A program made the translations under genes and the position numbers. Below are positions 18,828-28,933 of a stretch of DNA of 64,000 nt, piece after piece. Origin of the DNA: Peptococcaceae bacterium BICA1-8 (lineage in GTDB: Bacteria; Bacillota; Peptococcia; Peptococcales; BICA1-8); NCBI GenBank assembly GCA_000802045.1, contig JUEF01000014.1:52943-116942 (forward strand). Reading direction: 5' to 3'. Each line of letters starts with the position of its first letter. Position 1 is the stretch's first letter. The notes below the pieces were generated by a model. It did no database searches. It was not told the origin of the DNA and saw only the letters and a program-made list of their open reading frames with translations.

Positions 18828-20687
18828 ATGAAACCTATAATGCTTATAGCACCATATAAAAATATGTATGAGCTGGCAAAAGAAATAACAAAAAAATATG
18901 AAGACATTGAAGTACGTTTAGCATATTTGGACAAAGCCTTAGAAATTGCCACAAATGCAGAAAATAATGGAGTTGAGGTATTTATAACAAGGGGTGGAAC
19001 TGTTTTAATTCTTGAAAATTCTTATATTAACTGCCCGGTCATAGAAATCCCGGTTACACCTTATGACGTTTTAAAGGCAATACATAAGGCTAAAAAATAT
19101 GGAAGTAATATCTGTGTCATTGGATTTGATAACATAATTGGTGGAGTAGAAAACTTAGCTCCTATTCTTGATATTGATATAATGACATATTTAGTTAAAA
19201 GTGAAAAAGAAGCAACGGAATGTTTAAATAGTGTTTTGGAATCTAAAAATATAGACGTATTATTAGGTGGTACAGTTGCTGAAAAATTGGCTAAAGAACA
19301 TGGCATACCTACTGTTTTTTTAGAAACCAGCTCAAATACCCTTGATTATTGTATTAACGAGGCCAGGAAAATATTAAATATCAAACGAAAAGAAGAAGAA
19401 AAAACTGAGCAATTCAAAGCTATTTTAGATTATATAAGCGAAGGCATAATAGCAGTAAATAAAAATGGGGAAGTAACAACTTATAATCCTGCAGCAGAAA
19501 GAATTATTGGTGTTACAAAGGATTCAATCATGGGGAAAAAAGTAACAGATTTAATTAACAATAGCAAATTAATAGAAGTGATGGAGCGAAATATGCCTCA
19601 ATTTAGTGAATTACAAAAGTTTGAGGATACTTTAGCCTTAACAAACAGAGTACCTATTAAGGTGAACGAGGAAGTTGTTGGTGCGGTAGCGACTTTTGAA
19701 GATGTTACTAAGATACAAGAGTATGAACAGAAAATTCGGGCTATTTTAATGAAAAAAGGTCATATAGCAAAATATACCTTCGCAAACATACTAGGAAGAA
19801 GTAAAGCTATATTGGAAACAAAAGAGAAAGGACTAAAATATGCTAAAACCGAAAGTACTATTTTAATTATCGGGGATAGTGGTACGGGAAAGGAAATGTT
19901 TGCTCAAAGCATACATTTAGCTAGTTCTAGAAGCAAAGGACCATTTGTCGCTGTAAACTGTGCTGCAATTCCCGAAAACTTATTAGAAAGTGAACTTTTC
20001 GGTTATGAAGGTGGTGCTTTTACCGGGGCCAGAAAAGATGGAAAGTCTGGACTTTTCACGTTAGCCCATGGAGGGACTATTTTACTTGATGAAATTGCTG
20101 AAACTCCCATAGAGTTACAGGCTAGATTACTGAGAGTGTTGCAAGAAAGAGAAGTTAGGCCAATAGGTTCTGAAAAAGTAATTCCAGTTGATGTTAGAGT
20201 CATTGCAGCCACAAATAAGTCTCTTAGAGAGGAGGTCGATTCTGGAAAATTTAGAAGAGATCTTTATTATAGATTAAACATTTTAAAGCTATATGTACCT
20301 AATTTACAGGAAAGAAAAGCAGATATAGGTCTATTAAGTCATTATTTTTTAAAAAAATTCTGTTCTAAATTAATTAAAAATTTAGAATTTTCCAAAGAAG
20401 CCTTTGAATTGCTTGAGTATTATTCCTGGCCAGGTAATATTAGGGAATTAGAAAATGCTATGGAAAGTTTAGCTATAATGTGTGACCAAGTAATAACTAG
20501 AGAAAACATTTTAGAAATCCTAGATGATTATGATTTCCAATGTTTTAGAGGAGATAAACCTTTGATAAATATTAAGAAGGAGTTCATTTTAAACACATTA
20601 AAGCAATGTAACGGAAATCGTACAGCTGCAGCTCAACAACTGGGAATTAGTAGAACCCAATTATGGAGATATCTTAAAAACTTTTAA
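18828..20687 (+). CDS. Sigma-54-dependent transcriptional activator with PrpR_N-like sensor, PAS, AAA+ and Fis-type HTH domains
   Basis: GESGTGKE-like [21 protein letters not shown] motif ([12 protein letters not shown]), [13 protein letters not shown]-terminal [24 protein letters not shown]; PrpR_N-like N-terminus. ATG 18828 follows ggagg. Confidence 0.92.
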   Translation: MKPIMLIAPYKNMYELAKEITKKYEDIEVRLAYLDKALEIATNAENNGVEVFITRGGTVLILENSYINCPVIEIPVTPYDVLKAIHKAKKYGSNICVIGFDNIIGGVENLAPILDIDIMTYLVKSEKEATECLNSVLESKNIDVLLGGTVAEKLAKEHGIPTVFLETSSNTLDYCINEARKILNIKRKEEEKTEQFKAILDYISEGIIAVNKNGEVTTYNPAAERIIGVTKDSIMGKKVTDLINNSKLIEVMERNMPQFSELQKFEDTLALTNRVPIKVNEEVVGAVATFEDVTKIQEYEQKIRAILMKKGHIAKYTFANILGRSKAILETKEKGLKYAKTESTILIIGDSGTGKEMFAQSIHLASSRSKGPFVAVNCAAIPENLLESELFGYEGGAFTGARKDGKSGLFTLAHGGTILLDEIAETPIELQARLLRVLQEREVRPIGSEKVIPVDVRVIAATNKSLREEVDSGKFRRDLYYRLNILKLYVPNLQERKADIGLLSHYFLKKFCSKLIKNLEFSKEAFELLEYYSWPGNIRELENAMESLAIMCDQVITRENILEILDDYDFQCFRGDKPLINIKKEFILNTLKQCNGNRTAAAQQLGISRTQLWRYLKNF

Positions 20688-20736
20688 ACGGTATGTGTTA
20701 CATAAATGTAACACATACCGTTTCTTTTATGTAACA
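20686..20736. promoter_or_regulatory. Putative activator (UAS) site: 18-bp inverted repeat plus a third half-site
   Basis: aaacggtatgtgttacat-aa-atgtaacacataccgttt (20686-20723, arms perfect), then another atgtaaca at 20729-20736. Could also act as the terminator of the regulator gene. Confidence 0.65.
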
Positions 20737-20788
20737 GTAGCTGATCGTAGAATTTGTAAAACATTAGACTTAAAAGGGGATAACTCTT

Positions 20789-20804
20789 TGGCATGAATCT
20801 TGAA
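20789..20804 (+). promoter_or_regulatory. Putative sigma-54 (-24/-12) promoter
   Basis: TGGCATGAATCTTGAA: GG-N10-GA, close to the TGGCAC-N5-TTGCA consensus; lies between the UAS-like palindrome and the 2HCT gene. Confidence 0.6.
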
Positions 20805-20911
20805 TGCATATTAATAATGAATTCTGAAAATTTTAAAAATTACAAATAGGAGGTGATTTTAAATAATCCGTTCTAATAAAATTTATTTAATTTAAAAAGG
20901 AGGTTACTTAA

Positions 20912-22225
20912 ATGGAAAATCAACCAATCTTAAACTCGCAAGGAGCATTAAAAACGGAAAGTGAAACACGTTGGGCAGGTTTTACAACAAAATGGTATGT
21001 CATTTCCTTTGGACTTTTTTTAATTGCTAGTTATTTAAAAGTATTACCCGGTGGCTGGTTAGGTGCGTATGCATTTGCAACTCTATTAGGTGTTCTTTTG
21101 GAAAAGGTTGGTGATAACACACCAATCATTAAGGACTACTTTGGCGGAGGAGCAATTGTAATGATTTTTGGTGGAGCAGCTTTAGTTTATTTTAATTTAT
21201 TACCGGAACAAACAGTAAAAAGTTTGACTTCTTTAGCTAAAAGTATGGATTACTTAGGCTGGGTAGTTGGCGGTTTGATTTGCGGTAGTATTTTAGGTAT
21301 GGATAGAAACCTTTTGATTAGAGCAGGGGCGTTATACTTTGTTCCAATTTTCGCTGGTGTGGCTGCTTCTTTTGGTGTTGTATTTATTGCAGGCGAAATC
21401 TTTGGATATGGTGGAGCTAAAGCTATAATGTTTATTGCCCTGCCCATTATGGCAGGTGGAACTGCTGCCGGTGCTGTTCCCACATCGCAAATCTACGCTT
21501 CGGCTCTTGGTGGGGACCCAGGTCACTATTTATCTCTCATAATGCCTGCCGTTGCACTTGGTAATGCATTGGCTATAGTTAGTGGAGGTCTTTTAAATAA
21601 ACTAGGGAATAAATATCCTTCCTTAGCTGGTAATGGTGATTTACTTGTTGGATATAAGGCAGAAACAAAAGGGGTAGATAAAATTGACATTCAAAAATTA
21701 GGTGTAGGGTTTATTTTAACAGGTGTGTTTTTTGCTTTAGGAAAAATATTAGCAAGTTTTATACCACTCCACTATTATGCCTTAACAATTATCGCTGTAG
21801 CAGTTGTTAAAATACTTAATATACTTCCCGAGGAAATCGTTGATGCTGCTAAGCAGTGGTATGAATTCATAGTTAAACTAACAATACCTGCAATTCTAAT
21901 CCTTATTGGTACAGTTTATACAGATCTAAGAGTTGTAATCGAAGCTTTATCCTGGCAGTACGTACTACTAGCTTTATTAACTTTAATAGGTGCTATCATT
22001 GGTACGGGTTTTGTAGGAAGATTAGTAGGATTCTTCTTTGTCGAATCAGCGGTGACAGCGGGGCTTTGCATGGCTAACATGGGTGGTTCAGGCGATATTG
22101 CAACATTGGCTGCAGCAAAAAGAATGCATTTGATGCCTTTCGCTCAAATATCTTCACGTATTGGTGGAGCAGTTATGTTAGTAATAGGTAGTGTATTAGT
22201 TAGCTTTTTAGGTGCATTTATGTAA
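20912..22225 (+). CDS. 2-hydroxycarboxylate transporter family (CitS/CitN/MaeN-like) symporter
   Basis: Polytopic protein with GGTAAGAVPTSQIYA-type and MANMGGSGDIATLAAAKRM stretches characteristic of 2HCT reentrant loops. Confidence 0.85.
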   Translation: MENQPILNSQGALKTESETRWAGFTTKWYVISFGLFLIASYLKVLPGGWLGAYAFATLLGVLLEKVGDNTPIIKDYFGGGAIVMIFGGAALVYFNLLPEQTVKSLTSLAKSMDYLGWVVGGLICGSILGMDRNLLIRAGALYFVPIFAGVAASFGVVFIAGEIFGYGGAKAIMFIALPIMAGGTAAGAVPTSQIYASALGGDPGHYLSLIMPAVALGNALAIVSGGLLNKLGNKYPSLAGNGDLLVGYKAETKGVDKIDIQKLGVGFILTGVFFALGKILASFIPLHYYALTIIAVAVVKILNILPEEIVDAAKQWYEFIVKLTIPAILILIGTVYTDLRVVIEALSWQYVLLALLTLIGAIIGTGFVGRLVGFFFVESAVTAGLCMANMGGSGDIATLAAAKRMHLMPFAQISSRIGGAVMLVIGSVLVSFLGAFM

Positions 22226-22250
22226 TACGTAAGTTTTTTTTGTAAAAAGC

Positions 22251-22284
22251 ATTAATGGGCTTGCCTTAAGGCAAGCCCATTAAT
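22251..22284. repeat. Perfect 34-bp palindrome between transporter and larA-like gene
   Basis: attaatgggcttgcctt|aaggcaagcccattaat; no following T-tract. Confidence 0.8.
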
Positions 22285-22311
22285 AAAGAAAATATATTAT
22301 GGGGGACTAAC

Positions 22312-23580
22312 ATGAACAAAGTTGATTTTGATGTAAGTTATGGCAAAGGAAAATTAAAATTTAGTATTACAGAAAACAACTTAATTGGTGTACTAATAAC
22401 AAGTGAAGCGGAAAAAATAACCGATTTAGAGAAAAACGTAAGAACAGCCCTGGAAAATCCTATTGGTACTAAACCTCTAAGGGAGATTGTCCAATCAGAA
22501 GATAAGGTTGTAATTGTTATTAATGACATTACACGAGTAATGGGCACAGATAAATTTTTACCAATAATGATTAATTACTTAAATGAAAACGGTATTCCTG
22601 ATAATAATATAACCTTGTTAGTAGCTACCGGTCTACATAGAACTCATACTGAAGACGAACATAGGTATATTATTGGAGATGAGTTATACAAGAGAGTGGA
22701 AATTATAGATCATAATGGAACTGATGTGGAAAATATGGAATACTTAGGAACGACACAGGTCGGTACAGAAGTATATGTCAACAAATTAGTTACCCAAGCG
22801 GATAAAGTTATTTTGACCGGTGAAGTAACGTATCACATGATAGCTGGCTATACCGGTGGACGTAAAAGTATATTGCCTGGTGTAAGTAGTGAAAAAACTA
22901 TTAATCAAAATCATCGTTTAATGTTAGATGAGAGATCTCGTACAGGACGCATTGATAATAATCCCCTCCACCTTGACATGCTAGAGGCAGCTAAGATGCT
23001 TAATCCTGATTTTATTTTTAATGTAGTTTTAGACATAGACAGAGATTTTGTTTATATGGCAGCAGGGGATATAGAGCAGGCCCATGAAGCGGGTAGAAAT
23101 TTTGTCAATAAGCTCTTTGCCGTAGAAGTTGATGAGTTGGCTGATGTGGTGATAGCTAATTGTGGAGGTTATCCTAAAGATATTGAATTTTATCAATCGC
23201 AAAAAACCTTGGATAATGCAATGCGGGCTGTAAAGAAAGGTGGTACGGTCATCCTTTTAGCAGCTTGTACAGAGGGTGTAGGATCAGATATATTTCACGA
23301 CTTAATGAAAAAACATAATACTCCTGAAGAAGTTTTAGATTACTCCATAAAGAATTTTAAAATGGGTGTACATAAAGCATTTCTTACATCCAGATTGCTA
23401 ACCAAAGCGGAGACCGTTTTAGTTTCAGAATTGCCTGATGAAGTTGTCAACGAGTTGATGATGCGGCCAGCCCAATCAGTAGAAGAAGCTTTATCCTATG
23501 TTAAAGATAAACATGGTGAAATTTTTACCGCATATGTTATGACGGCAGGGTTTTTAACAGTTCCTTTTTATCATAAATAA
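22312..23580 (+). CDS. LarA-like nickel-dependent lactate racemase family protein (DUF2088)
   Basis: VINDITRVMGTDKFLP, LLVATGLHRTHTEDE, GEVTYHMIAGYTGGRKSILPG. Confidence 0.88.
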   Translation: MNKVDFDVSYGKGKLKFSITENNLIGVLITSEAEKITDLEKNVRTALENPIGTKPLREIVQSEDKVVIVINDITRVMGTDKFLPIMINYLNENGIPDNNITLLVATGLHRTHTEDEHRYIIGDELYKRVEIIDHNGTDVENMEYLGTTQVGTEVYVNKLVTQADKVILTGEVTYHMIAGYTGGRKSILPGVSSEKTINQNHRLMLDERSRTGRIDNNPLHLDMLEAAKMLNPDFIFNVVLDIDRDFVYMAAGDIEQAHEAGRNFVNKLFAVEVDELADVVIANCGGYPKDIEFYQSQKTLDNAMRAVKKGGTVILLAACTEGVGSDIFHDLMKKHNTPEEVLDYSIKNFKMGVHKAFLTSRLLTKAETVLVSELPDEVVNELMMRPAQSVEEALSYVKDKHGEIFTAYVMTAGFLTVPFYHK

Positions 23581-23604
23581 CTTTTTTGGAAGGAAAGATA
23601 AATA

Positions 23605-24675
23605 ATGAATCTTTATAAAATTGCAGCTATACCCGGTGATGGCGTGGGAAAAGAAGTAATACCTGAAGGTATTAAGGTATTGGAAAAAGTTAGTGAGATT
23701 GACGGAAGTTTTAAAATAGAACATGAGTATTTTCCATGGAGTTGTGAGTACTATTTGCAGCATGGGGAAATGATGCCCAAAGATGGGCTGGAAATTTTAA
23801 AAAAATTTGATGCTATATATTTAGGATCTATAGGTGATCCTAGAGTGCCTGATTATATTGGTGTAGGCCAGTTGATCTTTGTGATCAGGCAAAATTTTAA
23901 ACAGTATGTAAACTTAAGGCCAATTAAACTCTTGAAAGGTACAGCCTGTCCCCTAAAGAAACAGCCAGAAGATATTGATATGGTATTTGTTAGAGAAAAC
24001 ACAGAAGGTGAATATGGAGATATTGGTGGTACCTTTATGTCTGACGCACCTCAAGAAACTGTACTGCAGACAAATATTTTTACTCGTCATGGTACAGAAA
24101 GGGCAATGCGTTATGCTTTCCAATTTGCTCAAAAACGCAGTGGGAAACTTACTAATGTAACTAAATCAAATGCACTCCGACACTCTATGGTTTTTTGGGA
24201 TAAAATTTTTGATGAAATAGCAGGGGAGTATCCCAATGTAAAAACCCGAAAGGTTTTAGTTGATGCCATGTCAATGTTTATGGTTACCAAGCCAGAGGAC
24301 TTTGATGTGGTAGTCGCTTCTAACCTTTTTGGTGATATTTTAACAGATCTAGGGGCTGCTTTTCAGGGAGGCTTAGGCTTTGCTCCTGGTGGCAACATTA
24401 ATCCCGAAAAAGAATTCCCTTCTATGTTTGAGCCTATCCACGGTTCAGGGCCTGATATTGCTGGCCAAGGAATAGCCAATCCTATTGCTACCATTTGGGC
24501 CGGGCAAATGATGCTTGAACATTTAGGTGAAGAAAAGGCGGCTAAAATGCTACTTACTGCCATAGAAGGGGTTTGTATAGAAGGTAAAATAAAAACCCGT
24601 GACATGGGAGGAATTAATACCACTGGTGAAATGGGAAATGCAGTAGTTAAGAAACTTATTGAATTAAATTCATAA
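23605..24675 (+). CDS. Isocitrate/isopropylmalate dehydrogenase family, tartrate/D-malate dehydrogenase-like
   Basis: IPGDGVGKEVIPEG, NVTKSNALRHSMVFWD, DVVVASNLFGDILTDLGAAFQGGLG, MFEPIHGSGPDIAGQGIANPIATIW. Confidence 0.85.
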   Translation: MNLYKIAAIPGDGVGKEVIPEGIKVLEKVSEIDGSFKIEHEYFPWSCEYYLQHGEMMPKDGLEILKKFDAIYLGSIGDPRVPDYIGVGQLIFVIRQNFKQYVNLRPIKLLKGTACPLKKQPEDIDMVFVRENTEGEYGDIGGTFMSDAPQETVLQTNIFTRHGTERAMRYAFQFAQKRSGKLTNVTKSNALRHSMVFWDKIFDEIAGEYPNVKTRKVLVDAMSMFMVTKPEDFDVVVASNLFGDILTDLGAAFQGGLGFAPGGNINPEKEFPSMFEPIHGSGPDIAGQGIANPIATIWAGQMMLEHLGEEKAAKMLLTAIEGVCIEGKIKTRDMGGINTTGEMGNAVVKKLIELNS

Positions 24676-24730
24676 AGGTTAATCATATGCCTTCAAACAG
24701 GTTTTATATAAATAAGAGGAGTTTTTAAAA

Positions 24731-25822
24731 ATGATTAAAAATATTGCTTATATTCCTGGAGATGGAGTAGGGCCAGAAATCATGGCAGAAGCTGCAAAAG
24801 TACTTATTGCCATAGGAGAGAAAAGTGGTATTGAATTTAAATTTAGAGAATTATTAGCCGGTGGTATTGCCATTGATAAATTTGGAGTTCCTATGCCTGA
24901 AGAAACATTAGAAGGGTGTCGGGAAAGTGATGCAATTCTATTCGGCTCAGTGGGAGGACCTAAATGGGACAATGAACCGTGGGAAAATGTCCATACAGCT
25001 ATTACTCCCTCCCGTGGTATCCAACTTTTACGACAGACATTTGAATTGTATGGAAATATTAGGCCAGCCAAACCCTATCCCTGTCTTTATAATAAGTCGC
25101 CTTTAAAACCTGAAATATTGAAAGATGCCGACGTTATTGTTGTTCGGGAGCAGTGTGGAGGATTATATTTTGGCGAACCAAGGGGTATATTCAATGAGAA
25201 AGGGATAAGGAGAGGAGTCAATACATTAAGCTACAGAGAAGATGAAGTTGAAAGAATAGCACGTTTGGCATTCAATCTTGCTAAAGGAAGGAGTAAAAAA
25301 ATAACATCTGTTGATAAACACAATGTTATGGAAAGCTCTATATTATGGAGGCAGGTGGTAGAAAAGGTGGCCTTAGATTACCCCGAAATTGAAGTGGAGC
25401 ATATGTATGCAGATAATGCTGCATTGCAGCTGGTATTGGATCCTAAAAGATTCGATGTAATTGTTACCGGCAATATATTTGGGGATATACTAAGTGATTT
25501 AACCGCATGTTATCATGCATCTTTGGGTCTAATGCCTTCGGCAAGTATTGGTGATAGTAAGTTTGGTTTATATGAGCCTATTCATGGAACTGCCCCGGAT
25601 ATTGCCGGTAAAAACATCGCTAATCCTTTAAGTGCAATTCTTTCTGCAAAAATGATGTTAGAATACTCTTTTGACTTAGAAGAGGAAGCTTTGAGAATAG
25701 ATAAAGCAGTTGAAAAAGTTTTAAATAATGGTTATAGAACAGCTGATATATATTCCGAAGGCGATATAAAGGTTTCTACAAGTGAAATGGGTGATTTAAT
25801 AGTAAGAGCATTACAAGAATAA
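24731..25822 (+). CDS. 3-isopropylmalate dehydrogenase-like (LeuB family) decarboxylating dehydrogenase
   Basis: IPGDGVGPEIMAEA, VREQCGGLYFGEPRG, SVDKHNVMESSILWRQV, IVTGNIFGDILSDLTA, YEPIHGTAPDIAGKNIANP. Confidence 0.88.
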   Translation: MIKNIAYIPGDGVGPEIMAEAAKVLIAIGEKSGIEFKFRELLAGGIAIDKFGVPMPEETLEGCRESDAILFGSVGGPKWDNEPWENVHTAITPSRGIQLLRQTFELYGNIRPAKPYPCLYNKSPLKPEILKDADVIVVREQCGGLYFGEPRGIFNEKGIRRGVNTLSYREDEVERIARLAFNLAKGRSKKITSVDKHNVMESSILWRQVVEKVALDYPEIEVEHMYADNAALQLVLDPKRFDVIVTGNIFGDILSDLTACYHASLGLMPSASIGDSKFGLYEPIHGTAPDIAGKNIANPLSAILSAKMMLEYSFDLEEEALRIDKAVEKVLNNGYRTADIYSEGDIKVSTSEMGDLIVRALQE

Positions 25823-25841
25823 ATAACGGAGGTGTTTTATA

Positions 25842-27095
25842 ATGCCCATGCATGCAATTCATAAAATTTTAGCCGAAAAATCTGGAAAACAAGAAGTTAA
25901 GGCGGGAGAAATCGTAAATGCTAAAGTAGATATAGCAGGCATTAATGACATATATTTGACTGTATTGATTTCCTATGATGATATGGGGGGAGGCAAAGTT
26001 TGGGATCCTGAAAAAATAGTTTTTTTCTTTGATCACAACGCCCCTAGCCCTACTATAAAAGGTGCATCAAATCAGAAAGTTATGAGTGAGTTTGCTCGGG
26101 AGCAAGGAATTAAAAAAATATTTAAAATAAATGAAGGAATCTGTCATTCTGTTCTTTCCGAAAGTGGGTTAGTGAAGCCCGGTGATATTATTATAATAAC
26201 AGATTCCCACACAACTACTCTTGGTGCTTTCGGCGCATTTGCTACAGGTGTAGGTTCCACTGACTTAGCTGTAATAATGATGACGGGAGAATTGTGGTTT
26301 AGGGTTCCAGAGGTTATAAATGTTAAATTAGAAGGAACCCTTAAGGATGGAGTAATGGCCAAAGATATAGCTCTTCATATGCTGGGAGAATTAGGAACTG
26401 AATTTGCAACTTACAAAGTAATCGAGTATTCAGACTCTGTAGTTGAAAAACTATCCATTGACGAAAGAATGGTTCTATGTAATATGTCTGTTGAGATGGG
26501 AGCAAAGAGTACATATATAAGACCTAACTCAAAAACCATTGAATATGTAAAATCTCGTTCTCATGCGCCATTTATAGTACATGAAACAGACCCCGACTTC
26601 ATCTACGATAAAGAATATATTTTTAATTTAGATAATTTACTTCCACAAGTTTCCATTCCGGACAGTGTTGATAATGCAAGAAATATAGAAGAAGTTGAGG
26701 GAATAAGTATTGACCAAGTATTTATTGGTTCTTGTACTGGTGGGAAATTAACAGACCTAGAGGCTGCGGCCAATATTTTGAAAGGTAAGAAGATTGCGGA
26801 AAGTGTTCGTTTAGTTGTTACCCCGTCTTCAAAAGAAGTTTTAACAAAAGCAATAGAAAGAGGTTATTACCAAACCTTCCTTGATGCGGGAGCTGCAATA
26901 ACTACTCCGGGTTGCGGTGCATGTTTCGGTGGTCATTCAGGCTTAATAGCTGCCGGAGAGAAATGCGCTACAACTTCTAACCGTAACTTTCCTGGTAGGA
27001 TGGGTAGTATAGAAGCAGGAGTTTATCTAGTATCTCCTATTACGGCTGCCTATACAGCAATTACCGGTAAGTTGAACAATCCACAGTATAAATGA
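25842..27095 (+). CDS. Aconitase-superfamily large subunit, LeuC-like (module 1)
   Basis: TDSHTTTLGAFGAFATGVGSTDLA, GSCTGGKLTDLEAAA, TPGCGACFGGHSG, TSNRNFPGRMGS (three Fe-S Cys). Confidence 0.9.
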   Translation: MPMHAIHKILAEKSGKQEVKAGEIVNAKVDIAGINDIYLTVLISYDDMGGGKVWDPEKIVFFFDHNAPSPTIKGASNQKVMSEFAREQGIKKIFKINEGICHSVLSESGLVKPGDIIIITDSHTTTLGAFGAFATGVGSTDLAVIMMTGELWFRVPEVINVKLEGTLKDGVMAKDIALHMLGELGTEFATYKVIEYSDSVVEKLSIDERMVLCNMSVEMGAKSTYIRPNSKTIEYVKSRSHAPFIVHETDPDFIYDKEYIFNLDNLLPQVSIPDSVDNARNIEEVEGISIDQVFIGSCTGGKLTDLEAAANILKGKKIAESVRLVVTPSSKEVLTKAIERGYYQTFLDAGAAITTPGCGACFGGHSGLIAAGEKCATTSNRNFPGRMGSIEAGVYLVSPITAAYTAITGKLNNPQYK

Positions 27096-27122
27096 AACTA
27101 GAAAAATTCGGGGGTGAATAAG

Positions 27123-27626
27123 TTGTCCGATATCAAAGGAAAAGCTATAGTTTTAAATATGAATAATGTCAGTACAGATCAAATATTTCCCGGTCAATAC
27201 GTAAATTTGACAGATCCTAATGAAATAGCCGAACATGTTTTAGAAGGAGCCGATAAAAGCTTTAAAAATCGGATAAAAACAGGGGATATTTTAGTGGCGG
27301 GAAATAACTTTGGCTGTGGTTCTAGTAGAGAACAGGCTGTAATAACCCTAAAAGAAGCAGGTTTTGCAGCGGTTATTGCTAATTCAGTTGGACGTATATG
27401 GTATAGAAATGCAATTAATTTAGGTTTACCTGTCTTGATTTGTGAAGGTTTTGTCAATCAGGTAGAAGAAGGGGATGAGATAGAAGTCAACCTTAAGGAG
27501 GGAATAGCTAAAAATTCCTCGAAAGGTACTATAGCCAAAGGAAATGCCATTTCAGATTTTGTGTTAAATATTTTTGCAAATGGTGGAATAAAACCAATGA
27601 TGAAAAGTAAAATCTTGTCCAAGTAA
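27123..27626 (+). CDS. Aconitase-superfamily small subunit, LeuD-like (module 1)
   Basis: STDQIFPGQYVNL, GNNFGCGSSREQAV, GRIWYRNAINLGLPVL; TTG start likely. Confidence 0.88.
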   Translation: MSDIKGKAIVLNMNNVSTDQIFPGQYVNLTDPNEIAEHVLEGADKSFKNRIKTGDILVAGNNFGCGSSREQAVITLKEAGFAAVIANSVGRIWYRNAINLGLPVLICEGFVNQVEEGDEIEVNLKEGIAKNSSKGTIAKGNAISDFVLNIFANGGIKPMMKSKILSK

Positions 27627-27667
27627 GTTTACTCCTAAATAGTATTTTAAGGGAGGATGTTATTAAT

Positions 27668-28933
27668 ATGCATGCCATAGAAAAAATCTTTGCGCAGAAG
27701 GCTAATGTAGAAAGGGTTAAAGCAGGCGATAGAGTTTGGGCCGATGTTGATCTGACTGTTAACGTTGATCTTTATCGTACAGTTTTAGCTGAGTTCGAGA
27801 ATCTAGGTGGAACAAAAATTAAGTACCCTGAACGAGTTGCTTTTACTTTTTCTATAAATGCTCCTGCTCCAACAATCCAGTCAGCTAGTAATGAAAAAGA
27901 TATGAGGGAATTTGCTTACAAACATGGGATACATCTCTTCGATATTAATACTGGGGTAGTTCAACAGGTTTTAATGGAGGCTGGTTTGGTTTGGCCAGGT
28001 ACTATTTCAATTGCAACCGATTCCCATGCGACGATTTTAGGTGCTTTAGGTGCAGTTGGAATGGGGGTGGGGGCAGTTGACCTTGCGGCCAGTATGATTA
28101 AAGGTAATATCTGGTTTAGAGTTCCAGAGATTATTAAAATTAACATCGATGGAGAACTTCAGCCCGGTGTTATGGCGAAAGATGTAATATTGAAGGTTCT
28201 TGGGGAGTTAAAGCAAGATGTAGCTATATATAAGGCTATTGAATACACAGGCAGTGCAGTAAGAAATATGTCGCTATCATCTAGGATGGTATTATGCAAT
28301 ATGGCTGTTGAATTAGGTGCAAAAACAAGCTATATCCAGCCTGATGAGAAGGTGATTGATTTTCTAGGGAGTAGAGTGACCCGTACATATGAAATCCCAA
28401 CAACTGACCCTGATTTCAAATATGCTGAAGAATATTCACTTGATGTTAACCAATTAGTACCGCAAGTTGCCTGTCCCCATAATGTAGACAACGTTTGTGA
28501 TTTAGATGATGTGCCTAAAAAACCTGTAAATCAATGCCTCATTGGAACTTGTACAGGAGGGCGGTTAGAGGATCTAGCTATTGCTGCCGAAATATTAAAA
28601 GGTAGAAAAATAAATGCCAAAACGAGACTAATTGTAATACCTGCTTCCAAAGAAATATACTTAAAGGCAATGGAATTGGGTTATCTTAGGGATCTTATTG
28701 AAGCAGGAGCAACTGTCACTAATCCGGGATGTGGGCCTTGCTTAGGTGCACATATGGGAGTATTAGCACCTGGTGAAGTTTGTGTAACTGCCTCCAATCG
28801 GAACTTCTCAGGCCGCATGGGCAGCCCGCAGGCAGAACTGTACTTAGCGTCGCCAGCTACGGTTGCAGCTACAGCAATAGAGGGTATTTTGACTAACCCC
28901 AGAGGGTATTTAAAAAGTCAGCAGAGGAGTTGA
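27668..28933 (+). CDS. Aconitase-superfamily large subunit, LeuC-like (module 2)
   Basis: TDSHATILGALGAVGMGVGAVDLA, GTCTGGRLEDLAIAA, NPGCGPCLGAHMG, TASNRNFSGRMGS. Confidence 0.9.
   Translation: MHAIEKIFAQKANVERVKAGDRVWADVDLTVNVDLYRTVLAEFENLGGTKIKYPERVAFTFSINAPAPTIQSASNEKDMREFAYKHGIHLFDINTGVVQQVLMEAGLVWPGTISIATDSHATILGALGAVGMGVGAVDLAASMIKGNIWFRVPEIIKINIDGELQPGVMAKDVILKVLGELKQDVAIYKAIEYTGSAVRNMSLSSRMVLCNMAVELGAKTSYIQPDEKVIDFLGSRVTRTYEIPTTDPDFKYAEEYSLDVNQLVPQVACPHNVDNVCDLDDVPKKPVNQCLIGTCTGGRLEDLAIAAEILKGRKINAKTRLIVIPASKEIYLKAMELGYLRDLIEAGATVTNPGCGPCLGAHMGVLAPGEVCVTASNRNFSGRMGSPQAELYLASPATVAATAIEGILTNPRGYLKSQQRS

Noticed and set aside
20829-20878. Second SD-like aggaggtgatttt in the leader of the 2HCT gene, possible leader peptide
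   Set aside because: The only nearby start (GTG) overlaps the SD itself; any ORF would be about 7 codons; not supportable.
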